From: Ruminococcaceae bacterium UBA3215
GTDB taxonomy: Bacteria; Bacillota; Clostridia; Oscillospirales; Ruminococcaceae
NCBI GenBank assembly: GCA_002363155.1
Contig: DEWH01000013.1
Location: 1-23,308 of the forward strand
DNA: 23,308 bases
Reading direction: 5' to 3'
Below, piece by piece: positions 6,957 through 14,274 of the stretch. The position numbers were made by a program, and so were the translations under genes. The number at the start of each line of letters is the position of its first letter. Position 1 is the stretch's first letter. The notes beneath the pieces were generated by a model that saw only the letters and a program-made list of their open reading frames with translations, ran no database searches and was not told where the DNA came from.

Positions 6957-7055
6957 TCTTTCAAGTTCCGTGTTACGGGATCAGGTTTAGGATCCAGCCC
7001 TTTTTAAAGGGCTGGCGGGTCCGGGCAGAGCCCGGGTCTCAAGCGAAGCGGCTTC
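6957..7055 (+). repeat. GC-rich triple-hairpin dispersed repeat, copy 2
   Basis: A 99-bp element that matches 14160-14259 almost base for base, and 1-64 over its right part. In order it holds a ccgtgttacgg mini-hairpin, AGCCCTTT/AAAGGGCT, CCGGGC-aga-GCCCGG and an aagcgaagcggctt stem. It ends 7 nt beyond the stop codon of the minus-strand YabE-like gene, so it would form that gene's 3' untranslated region. Confidence 0.85.
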
Positions 7056-7062
7056 TGAATTG

Positions 7063-8166
7063 TCAGGAGATGAAGCCGTCCCTCCAGATAACACTGTTGT
7101 TGCCCTCTTTGAGGACGTAAACGTCACAGAACTGTGCGCCCCAGCGGCACGCATCGCCGTAATACTCATCAGTTCGTCCCATAAAGCAGTCCACAAGAAC
7201 ACCTGCTTCCGTGAGATCTCCGGTATCGGAAGCTATCGCGTAACCGTAAACATGACTGCCGTCGCGGGATACTATATATAATTCAGAGCCGAACGGAATT
7301 ACTTCAGGGTCAACCGCAACAGAACCAATTATAAGGGGTCTGCCGCTGTATGTGCCGTGGCCGTCGCGTGCTGTATATGCTGTTGCTTTGCCGTAGAGCA
7401 CATATTCGTACTCGGTAGGTATTCCGTTCTCATCAAGTGTGAAATTGCCCTGGCGCTTGCTTACAGGATCAGCTATGGCTGTTCCGCGGGCGATAACTTC
7501 TTCAACAGGCTCGGTGGTGCTGATGTACTCCATGCTGCTCGATTCCCATACACCGTCAACATACTTGTCGGTGATGACAACATCGGAAGTTCCGTCAACT
7601 CCTTCACAGACGATCCTGCTGTCGCCGGTCTTCATTGTGGGTGTATCTTCGTAGCGTGTCTCATACGGGATAGTCTGTGTTCTTGTCTCGCTCCTGTATT
7701 CAACGCGGGTGACGGCGATATCCATACCCTTATATATAATAGTATCAAGAGGATAGTTAACCTCGTCATATATGCCAAGCTCGTATCCTTCCCGACCGAG
7801 AAGTTCACCTACTGTGATGCCGGCAGCCCGGACATCTCTCGTTTCACCGTCCGCCGTGACGGTAAGCGGGAAAGCGTGTTCGATCTCAACGTCAAAACTT
7901 CCGTTTTCGCCAATACCTATATATCTGATATGATCTAACGGATCGATCTCTCTTTCAAGCTCATCTATGAATGCTTCAGCAGTCTGTGCTGCTGTGAGCC
8001 TTCTAACCGTATTACCGTTATCGGTAACTGTCGCGTGATTGAGTACGCCTGCATATTTGGCGGCACTAAGCGAGAACACCGCAGTTACTGCCATTATCAC
8101 AGACAAAATGACAGCTGCATTGCCGGTAGCAGCTCCTCCATGTCTTGAATACAGCGTCTTCAGCAT
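7063..8166 (-). CDS. YabE-like cell-wall protein (DUF348-G5-3D domains)
   Basis: A 367-residue exported protein of the YabE/resuscitation-promoting-factor group. One N-terminal membrane segment (GNAAVILSVIMAVTAVFSLS, about 15-34) follows a short basic tail and serves as signal or anchor. A DUF348 module (about residues 100-130, TVTADGETRDVRAAGITVGE) comes next, then a G5 domain (about 155-215, RTQTIPYETRYEDTPTM) that probably binds glycans. The C-terminal 3D domain (about 270-355) has its three aspartates in VAVDPEVIPFG, IASDTG and VDCFMG. The 3D fold is the double-psi barrel of MltA-type lytic transglycosylases, so peptidoglycan cleavage is expected. AAGGAGGGAG precedes the ATG by 6 nt. A sigma-A promoter lies about 80 nt upstream. 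The substrate bond cut is inferred from the family. Confidence 0.9.
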   Translation of the reverse strand: MLKTLYSRHGGAATGNAAVILSVIMAVTAVFSLSAAKYAGVLNHATVTDNGNTVRRLTAAQTAEAFIDELEREIDPLDHIRYIGIGENGSFDVEIEHAFPLTVTADGETRDVRAAGITVGELLGREGYELGIYDEVNYPLDTIIYKGMDIAVTRVEYRSETRTQTIPYETRYEDTPTMKTGDSRIVCEGVDGTSDVVITDKYVDGVWESSSMEYISTTEPVEEVIARGTAIADPVSKRQGNFTLDENGIPTEYEYVLYGKATAYTARDGHGTYSGRPLIIGSVAVDPEVIPFGSELYIVSRDGSHVYGYAIASDTGDLTEAGVLVDCFMGRTDEYYGDACRWGAQFCDVYVLKEGNNSVIWRDGFIS

Positions 8167-8243
8167 ACAGCTCCCTCCTTTTAAGGTGTAATGTCCGAGA
8201 CAAGTTTTGCTCGTTCATTAATCATTATTGGCTGTTTTACTGA

Positions 8244-8272
8244 ATTATACCGCGCATTTTTTGTAAAGTCAA
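8244..8272 (-). promoter_or_regulatory. Sigma-A promoter of the YabE-like gene
   Basis: On the minus strand TTGACT (8267-8272) and TATAAT (8244-8249) are separated by 17 bp. The leader to the start codon is about 70 nt. Confidence 0.82.
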
Positions 8273-8330
8273 ATAAACGAAACTGTTGAATTTTATGCAA
8301 AATAACGAATATTTGAACTTGATTAAGACA

Positions 8331-8346
8331 ATGTAACAAGTTACAT
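8331..8346. promoter_or_regulatory. Palindrome ATGTAACAAGTTACAT upstream of the YabE-like promoter
   Basis: Perfect 7-bp inverted arms around AA lie in the AT-rich gap 8167-8452, about 60 bp upstream of the YabE-like -35 box. A minus-strand TATAAT at 8376-8381 lies further upstream, but without a convincing -35 box. The site could be an operator for a GntR- or similar family regulator (guess). Apart from this site and the promoter, I see nothing else in the gap. Confidence 0.4.
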
Positions 8347-8452
8347 CTGTGGAAAAAGTTGTTATAGGAAGCAAGATTATACTATAAGTATATGGCGTTT
8401 GTGCAGTTCAACAAAATGTTAAAATATGTCGAATTCTGTCCTGTCGGTAGAT

Positions 8453-9748
8453 TTATTTTTTGATAAATGCAGACAAAAGATCTTCCGGTTCCTCACCTAC
8501 GGGAATAACCGGAACGCCGAGCTTTTCCGACACCTCGGAAAGCGTGATATCGTCAAGGAAGATATCCTCATCTGCCTTCAGCATCGCCTTCGGGATGAGC
8601 ACACGGCTTCCGAGACTGCCGATATGCGGAGTGAGCGCGGCTATCAGATCGGAGGCTGTGGTCAGCCCGGCAACTGTGACTGTCTCACCGAAAAAGGCAT
8701 TACGGACAGCGTAAACCGTGACTGAGATATTCGGGAACTTTGCGGAAAGCATATCCGCCAGCTCCCGTATCAGCGGTGCGGCAAGGACTCCCGTAGCGCA
8801 GGTAACAGCGTCTTCCCTGCTGTCTCCGTCGTTCTCTTCAAGGATCTCCTCGAACCCGTCGCGCAGATATGCCCACATTCCCACGCCGTTCTCATACTGG
8901 TCATAGCTGCCGTAGTATTCGCCGGGCGGTATCGGACGCCGAGCGGTGATGAAAAGCTCGTCCGCCGGATAAACAACTCGTTCGCCGCATTCGATGAAAA
9001 GCCTGTTTCCGAAGCTCTCTATGATGTCGATAGCCTCGGCGGCGGAATGCTCGTCGTGAAGTTCGATCCGCGGCAACCCGTCACGATACTTCGTTGCGCC
9101 GAACGGAACAACGGCAATACTCTGGACCGCGGGATAAAGGGCGGTAAGATCGGAAAGCGTCCTGCGCAGATGCTCGCCGTCGTTCCAGCCACGGCACAGC
9201 ACGATCTGGCAGTTCATCGTTATGCCCCCGTCAGCCATTCTGTTTATATATCTGAGAACATCGCCTGCAAAGCGGTTGCAGAGCATCTTCTTCCGAAGTT
9301 CCGGATCGGTTGTGTGAACGGAGACATTTACGTTCAGCTTCATTTTGATTATACGGTCAATGTCGCTGTCAGTCATATTCGTGAGAGTGATATAGCTGCC
9401 CTGAAGGAAGCTGAGCCGGCTGTCGTCGTCCTTGAAATACAGAGTTTCGCGCATACCGGGCGGGAGCTGGTCTATAAAGCAGAAGATGCACTTGTTTCGG
9501 CAGGACAGCTTCTTATCCATAAGATAAGTCTCGAAATTGAGCCCGATATCATCGTAATCGTCACGCTTGCGGACTTTTACGGTACGGGTCCCGAGATCGA
9601 GGGCAAGAGTGCGCTCATAGCAGTAGAAGCCGTAATCCAGCGCGTCATTGATAGGGTGTCCGTTGATCGCAACAAGCGTTTCGCCGGGCTTCACGCCGGC
9701 TTTTGCCGCAGGGGAGCGCGGTGTTACAGACGTTATAACTACTGCCAT
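8453..9748 (-). CDS. PDZ/radical-SAM DUF512 family protein
   Basis: A 431-residue cytoplasmic protein with the known PDZ, radical-SAM-like and DUF512 architecture. The N-terminal PDZ-like segment reads VTPRSPAAKAGVKPGETLVA, and the cluster motif CRNKCIFCF (CX3CX2C) at about residues 83-91 is followed by IDQLPPGMRETLYFKDDD and SYITLTN, as in the family. The C-terminal DUF512 region contains TCATGVLAAPLI and a glycine-rich VTVAGLTTASDLI. The substrate and reaction are unknown; a 4Fe-4S cluster and SAM chemistry are expected from the cysteines. The start at 9748 is chosen over an open frame further upstream because AAAGGAGTG precedes it by 6-7 nt. It lies downstream of rpmF but is separated from it by an intrinsic terminator, so it may depend on read-through. 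Confidence 0.9.
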   Translation of the reverse strand: MAVVITSVTPRSPAAKAGVKPGETLVAINGHPINDALDYGFYCYERTLALDLGTRTVKVRKRDDYDDIGLNFETYLMDKKLSCRNKCIFCFIDQLPPGMRETLYFKDDDSRLSFLQGSYITLTNMTDSDIDRIIKMKLNVNVSVHTTDPELRKKMLCNRFAGDVLRYINRMADGGITMNCQIVLCRGWNDGEHLRRTLSDLTALYPAVQSIAVVPFGATKYRDGLPRIELHDEHSAAEAIDIIESFGNRLFIECGERVVYPADELFITARRPIPPGEYYGSYDQYENGVGMWAYLRDGFEEILEENDGDSREDAVTCATGVLAAPLIRELADMLSAKFPNISVTVYAVRNAFFGETVTVAGLTTASDLIAALTPHIGSLGSRVLIPKAMLKADEDIFLDDITLSEVSEKLGVPVIPVGEEPEDLLSAFIKK

Positions 9749-9773
9749 TTCTGTCACTCCTTTCAGACAAATA

Positions 9774-9809
9774 ACAAAGAAAAGCAGCGATGCCATACGG
9801 CATCGCTGC
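9774..9809 (-). terminator. Intrinsic terminator between rpmF and the DUF512 gene
   Basis: Read on the minus strand, GCAGCGATGCC pairs perfectly with GGCATCGCTGC (11 bp, 4-nt loop; 9784-9809), followed by TTTTCTTTGTT. It lies 26 nt beyond the rpmF stop and 36 nt before the DUF512 start, with no visible promoter between. Confidence 0.85.
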
Positions 9810-9835
9810 ATGATCTGCGTAAAGACTCCGGTAAC

Positions 9836-10021
9836 TTATGCCTCGCTGTGAGCGATGACTTCCTTACCCTTGTAATAACCACAGTTGCCGCAAACTCTAT
9901 GTGCAAGCTTGAGCTCGCCGCAGTTGTCACAGCGTGAAAAAGCAGGTGCAGATAACTTCCATACCTGTGAACGTCTCTTGTCACGTCTTGCCTTCGATAC
10001 TTTTCTCTTCGGAACTGCCAT
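9836..10021 (-). CDS. rpmF: 50S ribosomal protein L32
   Basis: A 61-residue basic protein of the large ribosomal subunit that starts MAVPKRKVSKARRDKRRSQ, the diagnostic L32 N-terminus. Two CxxC pairs (CDNC and CGNC, separated by about 10 residues) form a zinc ribbon, so this is the zinc-containing C+ form and not the zinc-independent C- paralogue. The start is set at the ATG with GGGAGG 8 nt upstream; a start three codons earlier lacks support. A consensus promoter lies about 80 nt upstream, and a strong terminator follows. rpmF is commonly next to DUF177 or lipid-synthesis genes, but neither is present here. Confidence 0.96.
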   Translation of the reverse strand: MAVPKRKVSKARRDKRRSQVWKLSAPAFSRCDNCGELKLAHRVCGNCGYYKGKEVIAHSEA

Positions 10022-10097
10022 TATTCGCACCTCCCTTAATACTAACGATATTTATGACTCAATGCATCAAAAATGCACCAAAATCGGCACGATTGAT

Positions 10098-10126
10098 ATT
10101 ATAGCATAAATATCCTTATTTGTCAA
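10098..10126 (-). promoter_or_regulatory. Sigma-A promoter of rpmF
   Basis: On the minus strand TTGACA (10121-10126) and TATAAT (10098-10103) have a 17-bp spacer, a perfect consensus match. It begins only 7 nt beyond the stop codon of the P-loop NTPase gene. Confidence 0.92.
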
Positions 10127-10132
10127 TAGCTA

Positions 10133-10534
10133 TCAGAGATATTTTTTCAGTGTCTCCGGGAAATCGGCAGCCTCAGCAGAAATTGTGAATGTTACGGTAA
10201 CATTCTCTGTGATGACAGCGATCCTGTCGAGCATCTTTCCTACCTGTTCGAGATCACGTCCTACGATCCTCAGGGTACCGTCAATGAAAATGTCGGTGAT
10301 ATCGTAGTTGGACGCGAGCATTCCGGCAATAAAGCCATACATATCATCGTAGTCGTTGATCTTGTAGTCCTCGATATTGATCAGGCGGATCTTGTGGTAA
10401 ATGTCAACATTGAGGGAAGAACCATACTGGATAGCGACAACATTGCCCTTGCTCTCCTTTTCAGCCTTATGGATCGCCTCTATGAGAAGCTTTGTCTTGC
10501 CTGCTCCCTTTTTACCTGCGATTAATTTTACCAT
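10133..10534 (-). CDS. Small P-loop NTPase of unknown function
   Basis: A 133-residue cytoplasmic protein that starts with a Walker A motif, MVKLIAGKKGAGKTK (G-x-x-G-A-G-K-T at residues 7-14). A Walker-B-like acidic strand follows later, ITDIFIDGTLRI (about residues 79-90). I recognise it as a small conserved Clostridia protein often labelled ATP-binding or hypothetical; it is far smaller than ABC or AAA proteins and has no lid or partner domain. The ATG at 10534 is chosen because GGAGG lies 8 nt upstream and the Walker motif sits directly at the N-terminus. It follows pgi by 59 nt and is probably cotranscribed with it. Nucleotide binding is likely; any biological role would be a guess. Confidence 0.75.
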   Translation of the reverse strand: MVKLIAGKKGAGKTKLLIEAIHKAEKESKGNVVAIQYGSSLNVDIYHKIRLINIEDYKINDYDDMYGFIAGMLASNYDITDIFIDGTLRIVGRDLEQVGKMLDRIAVITENVTVTFTISAEAADFPETLKKYL

Positions 10535-10581
10535 AATAATGTCCTCCGTTTTGTTTTGTTTATAGGCTTTCGCCGGTTTAA

Positions 10582-10595
10582 GAGCCTTCCGGCTC
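10582..10595 (-). terminator. Short hairpin at the pgi stop codon
   Basis: GAGCC-ggaa-GGCTC followed by TTAAA on the minus strand overlaps the pgi stop codon. It could attenuate transcription into the P-loop NTPase gene. The 5-bp stem and lack of a T-run make this weak. Confidence 0.3.
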
Positions 10596-11931
10596 AATTT
10601 AACCTTGCTTCGAGCTCGGCCTTTCTGTCCTCATAACCGGGCTTTCCGAGGAGAGCGAACATATTCTTCTTGTAGCTCTCAACGCCGGGCTGATCGAACG
10701 GATTTACTCCGAGCATATATCCGGATACAGCGCATGCCTTCTCAAAGAAGTAGATCATGTATCCGATCTCGTATTCGCTGAGTTCCGGTACCTCAATAAC
10801 GATATTCGGCGTACCGCCCTCTGTATGAGCGAGAACTGTACCCTCAAATGCCTTGCGGTTTACAACGGACATATTCTGTCCTGCAAGGAAGTTGAGTCCG
10901 TCGCCGTTTGTGGCTTCCTTCTCTATATAGAAATCCTTCTGCGCCTTGCCGAACTGTACAACAGTCTCAAACAGTATGTTCGAGCCGTCCTGAATGTACT
11001 GACCGAGGGAGTGAAGATCTGTGGAGAATACAGCGCTTGCCGGGAAGAGAGCCTTTCCATCCTTGCCCTCGCTCTCGCCGAAGAGCTGCTTGAACCACTC
11101 GTTCATCATAGCGAACGAAGGCTCGTAGGCTACCAGCATCTCAACCGCGCGTCCCTTACGGTAAAGAATATTGCGCAGAGCCGCGTACTTGTAGCAGTCA
11201 TTCTTGTTTATATCGGGATCGTTGTAGTCATTCATAGCGGCTGCCGCACCGTTCATAAGAGCGTCGATATCACAGCCCGCAACAGCTATCGGGAGAAGAC
11301 CTACGGCTGTAAGAACGGAGAATCTGCCGCCGACGTTATCCGGGATAACGAATGTCTCGTAGCCGTTCTTGTCGGAAAGCTCCTTGAGAGTTCCTTTTTT
11401 TGCGTCTGTTGTAGCGAAGATGCGCTCTTTTGCACCGTCAGCACCGTACTTCTTCTCAAGAAGCTCTCTGAATACACGGAATGCGAGCGCGGGTTCGGTA
11501 GTTGTACCGGACTTGGATATGATATTTACAGAGAAATCTCTGCCTTCAACGAGGGAGATGACCTCATTGAGATATGTAGGGCTTATAGTATTGCCTATGA
11601 AGTAGATCTCGGGAGTGTCCTTTTTGAGCGAATTGTACAGGCTGGACTTTACAGCCTCTATTACCGCTCTTGCCCCGAGATAGGAGCCGCCGATGCCTAT
11701 AACAATAAGGACTTCGCTGTTCTTCTTTATCTTTTCAGCAGCCGCCTTGATCCTTGCAAATTCGTCCTTGTCGTAGTCAGCAGGAAGTGTAGTCCAGCCG
11801 AGGAAGTCATTTCCGAGACCGTTCTTTGCAGCGAGTGTCTCATGAGCAGCGGTAACTGCGGGCTGAATGCCCTTGTATTCGTGCTCAGAAACGAACGATG
11901 CAAGGTATTTGTCGTTTACCTTCAGTGCCAT
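10594..11931 (-). CDS. pgi: Glucose-6-phosphate isomerase
   Basis: A 445-residue glycolytic and gluconeogenic enzyme that interconverts glucose 6-phosphate and fructose 6-phosphate in the cytoplasm. SIS-fold phosphate-binding motifs are seen at LIVIGIGGSYLGARAVIEA (about residues 75-93) and IISKSGTTTEPALAFRVF (about 137-154). The PGI signature DNVGGRFSVLTAVGLLPIAV is at about residues 198-217. The catalytic glutamate region and the C-terminal lysine motif (GVESYKKNMFALLGKPG) are present. The length fits the short bacterial/archaeal-type PGI common in Firmicutes. AAGGAG precedes the start by 10 nt. It has its own promoter, shares a divergent intergenic region with asnB, and leads into the P-loop NTPase gene. 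Confidence 0.97.
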   Translation of the reverse strand: MALKVNDKYLASFVSEHEYKGIQPAVTAAHETLAAKNGLGNDFLGWTTLPADYDKDEFARIKAAAEKIKKNSEVLIVIGIGGSYLGARAVIEAVKSSLYNSLKKDTPEIYFIGNTISPTYLNEVISLVEGRDFSVNIISKSGTTTEPALAFRVFRELLEKKYGADGAKERIFATTDAKKGTLKELSDKNGYETFVIPDNVGGRFSVLTAVGLLPIAVAGCDIDALMNGAAAAMNDYNDPDINKNDCYKYAALRNILYRKGRAVEMLVAYEPSFAMMNEWFKQLFGESEGKDGKALFPASAVFSTDLHSLGQYIQDGSNILFETVVQFGKAQKDFYIEKEATNGDGLNFLAGQNMSVVNRKAFEGTVLAHTEGGTPNIVIEVPELSEYEIGYMIYFFEKACAVSGYMLGVNPFDQPGVESYKKNMFALLGKPGYEDRKAELEARLN

Positions 11932-12002
11932 TTTTCATAATCTCCTTCTTTTTACGTCCTGTGATCTTTTTATATTACGGGACATCTATTCATACAAGAT
12001 AT

Positions 12003-12031
12003 ATTATACCTTACTTTTGTTTTTTTTTCAA
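12003..12031 (-). promoter_or_regulatory. Sigma-A promoter of pgi
   Basis: On the minus strand TTGAAA (12026-12031) and TATAAT (12003-12008) with a 17-bp A-rich spacer, about 70 bp from the pgi start codon. Confidence 0.82.
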
Positions 12032-12088
12032 GGGGTTTTGAATTATGATGATATCTTTGTCGAAAACATAGAATTTTAATCGCATTTT

Positions 12089-12116
12089 TTGTGCAATTAT
12101 TCTAACAACTTATAAT
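12089..12116 (+). promoter_or_regulatory. Promoter of asnB
   Basis: TATAAT at 12111-12116 is preceded by a poor -35 (TTGTGC, 12089-12094) with 16-bp spacing. The weak -35 suggests an activator or low expression. It is divergent to the pgi promoter, with about 58 bp between the two -35 boxes. Confidence 0.55.
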
Positions 12117-12177
12117 TGTGTGGCACATTTATCAGGTTTCGCATAAACTGTGAAAAAATGCGTTGGAGGTAACGTTT

Positions 12178-14010
12178 ATGTGCGGAATTGCAGGCTGGAT
12201 CGATCTGAAAAACAGTCTTGAAGAATATGAGAACGTGATGAGCGAAATGAGTGCGTCGCTGAACCACAGAGGACCCGATGCAGGCGGAAGTTTCCGCGGC
12301 ACCGGCTGTCTGCTCGCTCACAGGCGGCTCAGCGTCATTGACCCGGAAAACGGCGCTCAGCCCATGACATACAGCAGGTTCACGATCGTGTACAACGGCG
12401 AGCTTTACAACACGGCAGAACTGCGCTCGAAACTTAAAAACCTCGGACATACATTCGATACCGCAAGCGATACGGAGGTGCTGCTGAAATCCTATGCCGA
12501 GTGGGGCAGGAACTGCCTTGAACGGCTCAACGGCATCTACGCTTTTGCAGTCTGGGACAAAGCCGGCAGGAAGCTGTTCCTTGCAAGAGACCGGGCAGGC
12601 GTAAAGCCGCTTTTTTACCACAGATACGAAAACGGCATCGTGTTCGCTTCGGAGATAAAAGCGCTGTTCCGCTGTCCGAAGGTAAAGCCGGTGCTCGACG
12701 AGGAGGGCGCGGCTTCGCTGATGCTGCTGGGACCTGCAAGGAAAGGCGGTCTCGGTGTATTCAAAGGTATAGAGGAGCTTCTGCCGGGTGAGTTTGCAGA
12801 GTTTGATGCAAACGGATTCGGGAAGCACCGTTACTGGCAGCTTAAAGCTGTTCCGCACACCGAGAGCCTTGCGGAGACCGCCGATCATCTCGGCTTTCTC
12901 ATAAAGGACAGCGTGGAGCGCCAGCTCGTGAGTGATGTACCGCTCTGCACATTCCTGTCGGGAGGGCTGGATTCAAGCCTTATCAGCGCAATTGCGGCAC
13001 GGAAATTCGCGTCAGAGGGCAGACGGCTCAACACATACTCGATAGACTACAAAGATAACCGCAAGAACTTCGTTGCTTCCGCATTCCAGCCCGATGAGGA
13101 CGCACCGTGGATAGATGAGATGAGCGCATTCATCGGCTCACAGCACACGAACGTGATCATTGACTCTCCGGCGCTTGCGGAAGCTCTCGATCCGTCAATG
13201 GAAGCGCGTGATCTTCCGGGAATGGCGGACGTTGACAGCTCACTGTACCTGTTCTGCCGGGAAGTAAAGAAAAACTTCACAGTGGCGGTAAGCGGAGAAT
13301 GCGCGGACGAGATATTCGGCGGTTATCCATGGTATCACAAGCCGGAGCTGCTGTTCGCAGACGGATTCCCGTGGGCAAGATCTACCGAAAAGCGTGCCGG
13401 ACTGCTCCGTCCCGAACTTGCTGCAAAAATACACCCTGCCGAATATGTCCGGAATGCAGCAGATGCGACAGCCGCGGGAATGTCAGTTCTCGATACGGAC
13501 AGCGGCGAGGAAAAAGCACGCAGACGTATGTTCCTGCTGAATTTCTACTGGTTCATGCAGACGCTGCTTGACCGCAAAGACAGATGCTCGATGGCGCACG
13601 GGCTTGAAGTGCGCGTTCCGTTCTGTGACCACAGGATTGCGGAGTACGCATACAATATCCCGTGGGAAATGAAGTCTCTCGGCGGACGGGAAAAGGGACT
13701 TGTGAGAAAGATATCCGAGCGGTATCTTCCGCACGATGTCGCATGGCGCAAGAAATCCCCTTACCCCAAGACACACAATCCGTCCTACGCGAAGCTTGTA
13801 TTCGACAGATTCGTGAAACTTATGCAGGAGCCCGGCTGCCGGCTCCCACTCATCATCGACAAAAGGAAGATCACCGAACTTATCGCTACCGAGGGCAGCA
13901 GCTTCTCGGAGAACTGGTACGGTCAGCTCATGACCACACCGCAGATGTTCGCATACCTTATACAGCTCGAACTCTGGTTCCGGAAGTATGACCCGGAGAT
14001 ACAGTTCTGA
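12178..14010 (+). CDS. asnB: Asparagine synthetase (glutamine-hydrolysing)
   Basis: A 610-residue enzyme that makes asparagine from aspartate, ATP and glutamine. The N-terminal class II glutaminase domain begins MCGIAGW, with Cys2 as nucleophile after Met removal; this fixes the start at 12178, supported by GGAGGT 8 nt upstream. Further glutaminase motifs are NHRGPDAGG and the IVYNGELYN segment. The synthetase domain carries the PP-loop SGGLDSS at residues 261-267 and later SGECADEIFGGYPWYH. DRKDRCSMAHGLEVRVPFCD near residues 464-483 is typical of AsnB. Length is within the family norm (about 550-630). It is a single-gene unit, divergent from pgi, ending at a hairpin-rich gap. Paralogues that build antibiotics or surface amides share this fold, but nothing nearby suggests that. 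Confidence 0.94.
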   Translation: MCGIAGWIDLKNSLEEYENVMSEMSASLNHRGPDAGGSFRGTGCLLAHRRLSVIDPENGAQPMTYSRFTIVYNGELYNTAELRSKLKNLGHTFDTASDTEVLLKSYAEWGRNCLERLNGIYAFAVWDKAGRKLFLARDRAGVKPLFYHRYENGIVFASEIKALFRCPKVKPVLDEEGAASLMLLGPARKGGLGVFKGIEELLPGEFAEFDANGFGKHRYWQLKAVPHTESLAETADHLGFLIKDSVERQLVSDVPLCTFLSGGLDSSLISAIAARKFASEGRRLNTYSIDYKDNRKNFVASAFQPDEDAPWIDEMSAFIGSQHTNVIIDSPALAEALDPSMEARDLPGMADVDSSLYLFCREVKKNFTVAVSGECADEIFGGYPWYHKPELLFADGFPWARSTEKRAGLLRPELAAKIHPAEYVRNAADATAAGMSVLDTDSGEEKARRRMFLLNFYWFMQTLLDRKDRCSMAHGLEVRVPFCDHRIAEYAYNIPWEMKSLGGREKGLVRKISERYLPHDVAWRKKSPYPKTHNPSYAKLVFDRFVKLMQEPGCRLPLIIDKRKITELIATEGSSFSENWYGQLMTTPQMFAYLIQLELWFRKYDPEIQF

Positions 14011-14092
14011 CTGTTTACACGGTGTTTATCATTCGTCATAATAATGGTATAAAACCGGCAGGGCGCTTACGCGCTGTCTTTTGCAGACGGCA

Positions 14093-14133
14093 CAAGGACT
14101 GCGCGTCCTTGACCTGCGGCAGCGTGACGCTGC
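14093..14133 (+). other. Hairpin cluster downstream of asnB
   Basis: Two perfect hairpins lie 8 nt apart: CAAGGAC-tgcgc-GTCCTTG (14093-14111) and GCAGCG-tga-CGCTGC (14119-14133). They occupy the 264-bp convergent gap between asnB and the vWA gene, with the GC-rich repeat at its right. Neither is followed by a T-run; they may still stabilise or end the asnB message. Confidence 0.5.
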
Positions 14134-14159
14134 ACCCAATCTTTCGGTGATACGAAGCG

Positions 14160-14259
14160 TCTTTCAAAGTCCCGTGTTACGGGATCAAATTTAGGATCCA
14201 GCCCTTTTTAAATGGCTGGCGGGTCCGGGCAGAGCCCGGGTCTCAAGCGGAGCGGCTTC
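14160..14259 (+). repeat. GC-rich triple-hairpin dispersed repeat, copy 3
   Basis: A 100-bp element nearly identical to 6957-7055 (a few substitutions and one length difference). One stem has a single mismatch (AGCCCTTT/AAATGGCT). It ends 15 nt beyond the stop codon of the minus-strand vWA gene, in the same relation to the gene end as copy 2. Confidence 0.85.
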
Positions 14260-14274
14260 CTTGACTTTCTCAAT

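Noticed and set aside
8376..8404. Second minus-strand promoter upstream of the YabE-like gene
   Set aside because: TATAAT is perfect, but no acceptable -35 box lies at 16-18 bp and there is no extended -10, so I did not list it separately.
10825..11940. Plus-strand open frame opposite pgi
   Set aside because: Shadow of pgi; no start signal and no recognisable protein pattern.
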